Shown one piece after another: positions 60,586 through 64,000 of a DNA stretch of 64,000 bases. The notes below the pieces were generated by a model. It made no database searches. It was not told the origin of the DNA and saw only the letters and a list, made by a program, of their open reading frames with translations. Source of the stretch: Mycobacterium sp. SMC-4 (lineage in GTDB: Bacteria; Actinomycetota; Actinomycetes; Mycobacteriales; Mycobacteriaceae); assembly GCF_025263265.1 (NCBI RefSeq), contig NZ_CP079869.1, positions 3,782,001-3,846,000 on the forward strand, given 5' to 3'. The first letter of the stretch is position 1; every line of letters begins with the position of its first letter. A program made the translations under genes and the position numbers.

Positions 60586-60589
<4 letters not shown>
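59759..60589 (-). CDS. murI: Glutamate racemase
   Basis: 276 residues from ATG at 60589, overlapping the rhomboid stop (ATGA). Makes D-glutamate for peptidoglycan. [16 protein letters not shown] near the start, the catalytic cysteines in ACNSASSA (near 75) and LGCTHYPML (near 186), and [10 protein letters not shown] between them are all present. Position equals Rv1338. Confidence 0.97.
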
Positions 60590-62231
<1,642 letters not shown>

Positions 62232-62504
62232 TCAGCCGCCGGCGACGGCGGGCAGGATCGTCACGGTGTCCCCGTCGGCGACGGCGGTGTCCAAGCCACC
62301 CGAGAAGCGCACGTCCTCGTCGTTGACGTAGACGTTGACGAAGCGGTGCAGCTTGCCGTTATCGATCAGGCGCTCCGAGATGCCGGCGTAGTTGGCTTCC
62401 AGATCGGCGATCACCGCCTGCAGCGTCTGTCCTGAGGCAGAGACGCGCTTCTCGCCTCCGGTGTGGGTACGCAGGATCGTGGGGATGGACACAGAAACAG
62501 CCAT
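62232..62504 (-). CDS. cysO: Sulfur carrier protein CysO (ThiS/MoaD fold)
   Basis: 90 residues, ubiquitin-like beta-grasp ending in PAVAGG, where the terminal Gly is thiocarboxylated. VSVSIPTILRTHTGGEKRV begins the fold. Partner of CysM and Mec. Equals Rv1335. Confidence 0.97.
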   Translation of the reverse strand: MAVSVSIPTILRTHTGGEKRVSASGQTLQAVIADLEANYAGISERLIDNGKLHRFVNVYVNDEDVRFSGGLDTAVADGDTVTILPAVAGG

Positions 62505-62526
62505 GCAACGGTCTCCTTAGAAATCT

Positions 62527-62940
62527 CTAGTACTGCTCGACGATGGTGACGGGTTCTTCGGTGACGACACCGTCCACGATGCGGTAACTGCGCAGCTCGT
62601 GTGTCTCCGGGTCCCTGGTGGAGATCAAGACGTAGTGGGCGTCGGGTTCGGAGGCGTAGGAGATGTCGGTGCGACTCGGATAGGGCTCGGTCGCGGTGTG
62701 GGAGTGGTAGATGACCACTGGCGCCTCGCCTGCGTCTTCCATGGCCCGCCACACCTTGAGCTGTTCACCGGAATCGAATCGGTAGAAGGTCGGTGACCGT
62801 TCGGCATTGATCATCGCGACGAACCGCTCCGGACGATCCGAGCCTTCCTTGCCGGCGATGATCCCGCACGCCTCGTCGGGATGGTCGGTACGGGCGTGGG
62901 CGACCATCGCGTCGACCAGATCGGCACGAATCACCAACAC
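62527..62940 (-). CDS. mec: CysO-cysteine peptidase Mec (JAMM metalloprotease)
   Basis: 137 residues from GTG at 62940 with GAGGGG upstream. The JAMM zinc site is visible: Glu in DEACGIIAG near 22, IYHSHT (H-x-H) near 77, and the S-x7-D later (SRTDISYASEPD). It cleaves the CysO-cysteine adduct to release cysteine. Equals Rv1334. 22 bases before cysO. Confidence 0.95.
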   Translation of the reverse strand: MLVIRADLVDAMVAHARTDHPDEACGIIAGKEGSDRPERFVAMINAERSPTFYRFDSGEQLKVWRAMEDAGEAPVVIYHSHTATEPYPSRTDISYASEPDAHYVLISTRDPETHELRSYRIVDGVVTEEPVTIVEQY

Positions 62941-62993
62941 AGCTGCGTCCCCTCTTGTGGTCCTCGCGGGTGTCCGGCGGCGTTGCTCACCGC

Positions 62994-64000
62994 TCACCCG
63001 AACGCTCCGGGCAACATGTCACGGTAGGTGGGTATTCCAGCCGCCGAGTCGGCGGCCAGCACTGCGACCAGTACGGCGCGCGCCAGACAGTCTGCCGCTG
63101 CTGCGCCGACGGTGGTCATCAGCGACAGTTCCGGCGACATCGAAGCCGGAGTCGTCGGGTCGGGAATCACCTCGACGGCCCCGGTGGCCAGCGCGAACAC
63201 GGTGTCACCGTCGAGCGGGGTGTGACACGGCCGGATGGTCCGGGCCAGACCGTCGTGGGCCGCGACCGCGACCCGACGGCACGCTGCCTTGCTCAGTGCG
63301 GCGTCGGTGGCGACCACGGCGATCGTGGTGTTCAACGGGCTCAGCTCGCCGCGCCGATCGGCGTAGGCGGCGAGCTGGTCGGACGGGGGTGCCAGCAGTC
63401 CGAACTCCTCGATCTGGTCTGCTGACCAGGGCAACCCGGTAGCCGGGTCGACCACGTCGCCGGCGGAGTTGACCACCACCAACGCGCCCACGGTCACACC
63501 GGACTCCAGCGTCACCGACGCCGTCCCCACACCGCCTTTGAGCACACCGGCGCGCGCGCCGACCCCGGCGCCGACCGTACCGATCGCCACGTCAGCACCG
63601 GCGTTCTGGGCGGCCCGGTAGCCGAACTCCGCGTTCGGACGGCACTGCCAGCCCCCGACCGGCAGGTCGAAGATCACCGCCGACGGCACGATCGGGACCA
63701 CACCGCCATCCATCGCCACGCCGCGCTGTCGCTCCTCCAGCCAGGTCATCACGCCGTCCGCGGCCGCCAGACCGTAGGCACTGCCGCCGGTGAGAACCAC
63801 TGCGTCGACGTGTCGCACCGAGTTGCTGGGCTCCAACAGGTCGGTCTCGCGGGTACCCGGCGCACCGCCGCGACCGTCGACCGCGCCGACGGTCCCCGGC
63901 GGGGTCAGGACCACCGTCGTGCCGGTCGCCCACCCCGAACCCAGCTGCGCATCGTCGTCGAGGCGGTGATCGTAGCCGACGCTGATGCCGGCAACGTCGG
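62994..64000 (-). CDS. P1 (DmpA/NylC-like) family peptidase, N-terminus beyond window
   Basis: The frame stays open to the right edge, giving at least 335 codons; GTG codons inside (for example 63914) are not the real start because the preceding DVAGISVGYDH segment is family sequence. P1 enzymes are Ntn hydrolases that cut themselves to expose a catalytic Thr/Ser; the likely site is in LNTTIAVVATDAALSKA about 105 residues from the end. GGSAYGLAAADGVM and TASVTLESGVTVGALVVVN are typical. They act as aminopeptidases or amidases. Equals Rv1333, in the usual order before mec. Confidence 0.9.
   Translation of the reverse strand, partial: DVAGISVGYDHRLDDDAQLGSGWATGTTVVLTPPGTVGAVDGRGGAPGTRETDLLEPSNSVRHVDAVVLTGGSAYGLAAADGVMTWLEERQRGVAMDGGVVPIVPSAVIFDLPVGGWQCRPNAEFGYRAAQNAGADVAIGTVGAGVGARAGVLKGGVGTASVTLESGVTVGALVVVNSAGDVVDPATGLPWSADQIEEFGLLAPPSDQLAAYADRRGELSPLNTTIAVVATDAALSKAACRRVAVAAHDGLARTIRPCHTPLDGDTVFALATGAVEVIPDPTTPASMSPELSLMTTVGAAAADCLARAVLVAVLAADSAAGIPTYRDMLPGAFG

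Overview
The window is a high-GC actinobacterial chromosome segment, almost certainly from a (probably fast-growing, soil-type) mycobacterium. The strongest placement evidence is the right end: P1 peptidase, mec, cysO, cysM, rhomboid, murI, a metallo-beta-lactamase-fold phosphodiesterase, rph, rdgB, a DUF3817 protein and an LprD-like protein lie in the order and orientation of Mycobacterium tuberculosis Rv1333 to Rv1343c, with one extra acyltransferase gene inserted. The left edge (FadD12-like ligase beside an acyltransferase) resembles Rv1427c-Rv1428c. No transposase, integrase, CRISPR array, rRNA gene or replication origin was seen.

Between these conserved ends lies about 45 kb of catabolic genes. 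From 23818 down to 3231 nineteen minus-strand genes run with no gap over 34 nt, many joined by ATGA/GTGA overlaps: an MhpC-like hydrolase, MhpA-like flavin hydroxylase, MhpB-like extradiol dioxygenase, a KstD-like flavoprotein, a luciferase-like monooxygenase, three SDRs, a cyclase-family hydrolase, an NADPH-FMN reductase, a second alpha/beta hydrolase, a TetR-[3Fe-4S] ferredoxin-P450 set, an amidohydrolase, two M24 proteins, an unusual crotonase and a two-domain CoA transferase. A divergent IclR regulator and a second KstD-like flavoprotein face it. Together this looks like an 'aromatise the ring, hydroxylate it, meta-cleave it' route, built like the cholesterol A/B-ring pathway but from different enzyme families.

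From 26.3 to 47 kb are genes suited to degrading the released acyl-CoA fragments: MeaB and a split B12-dependent acyl-CoA mutase, SDRs, an unusual crotonase, a two-subunit acyl-CoA dehydrogenase and a fused one, two acyl-CoA ligases, a CoA transferase, an F420/LLM oxidoreductase, and an Ltp2-like thiolase/aldolase with a DUF35 partner. Five divergent promoters in the region share the dyad GAGAAT-N3-ATTCTC or degraded forms of it, suggesting one regulon. The substrate is not identifiable from sequence alone.

From 47 to 55.3 kb come a TetR-sulfatase pair, an amidohydrolase/AraC pair and a TetR-controlled membrane cluster with orphan cytochrome-oxidase-like subunits III and IV. A tRNA-Leu(UAG) gene separates it from the conserved housekeeping block. 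A striking local feature at 34442-34610 is five tandem 32-bp repeats, each forming an 11-codon mini-ORF whose stop overlaps the next start, linking two catabolic genes in a chain of coupled cistrons.
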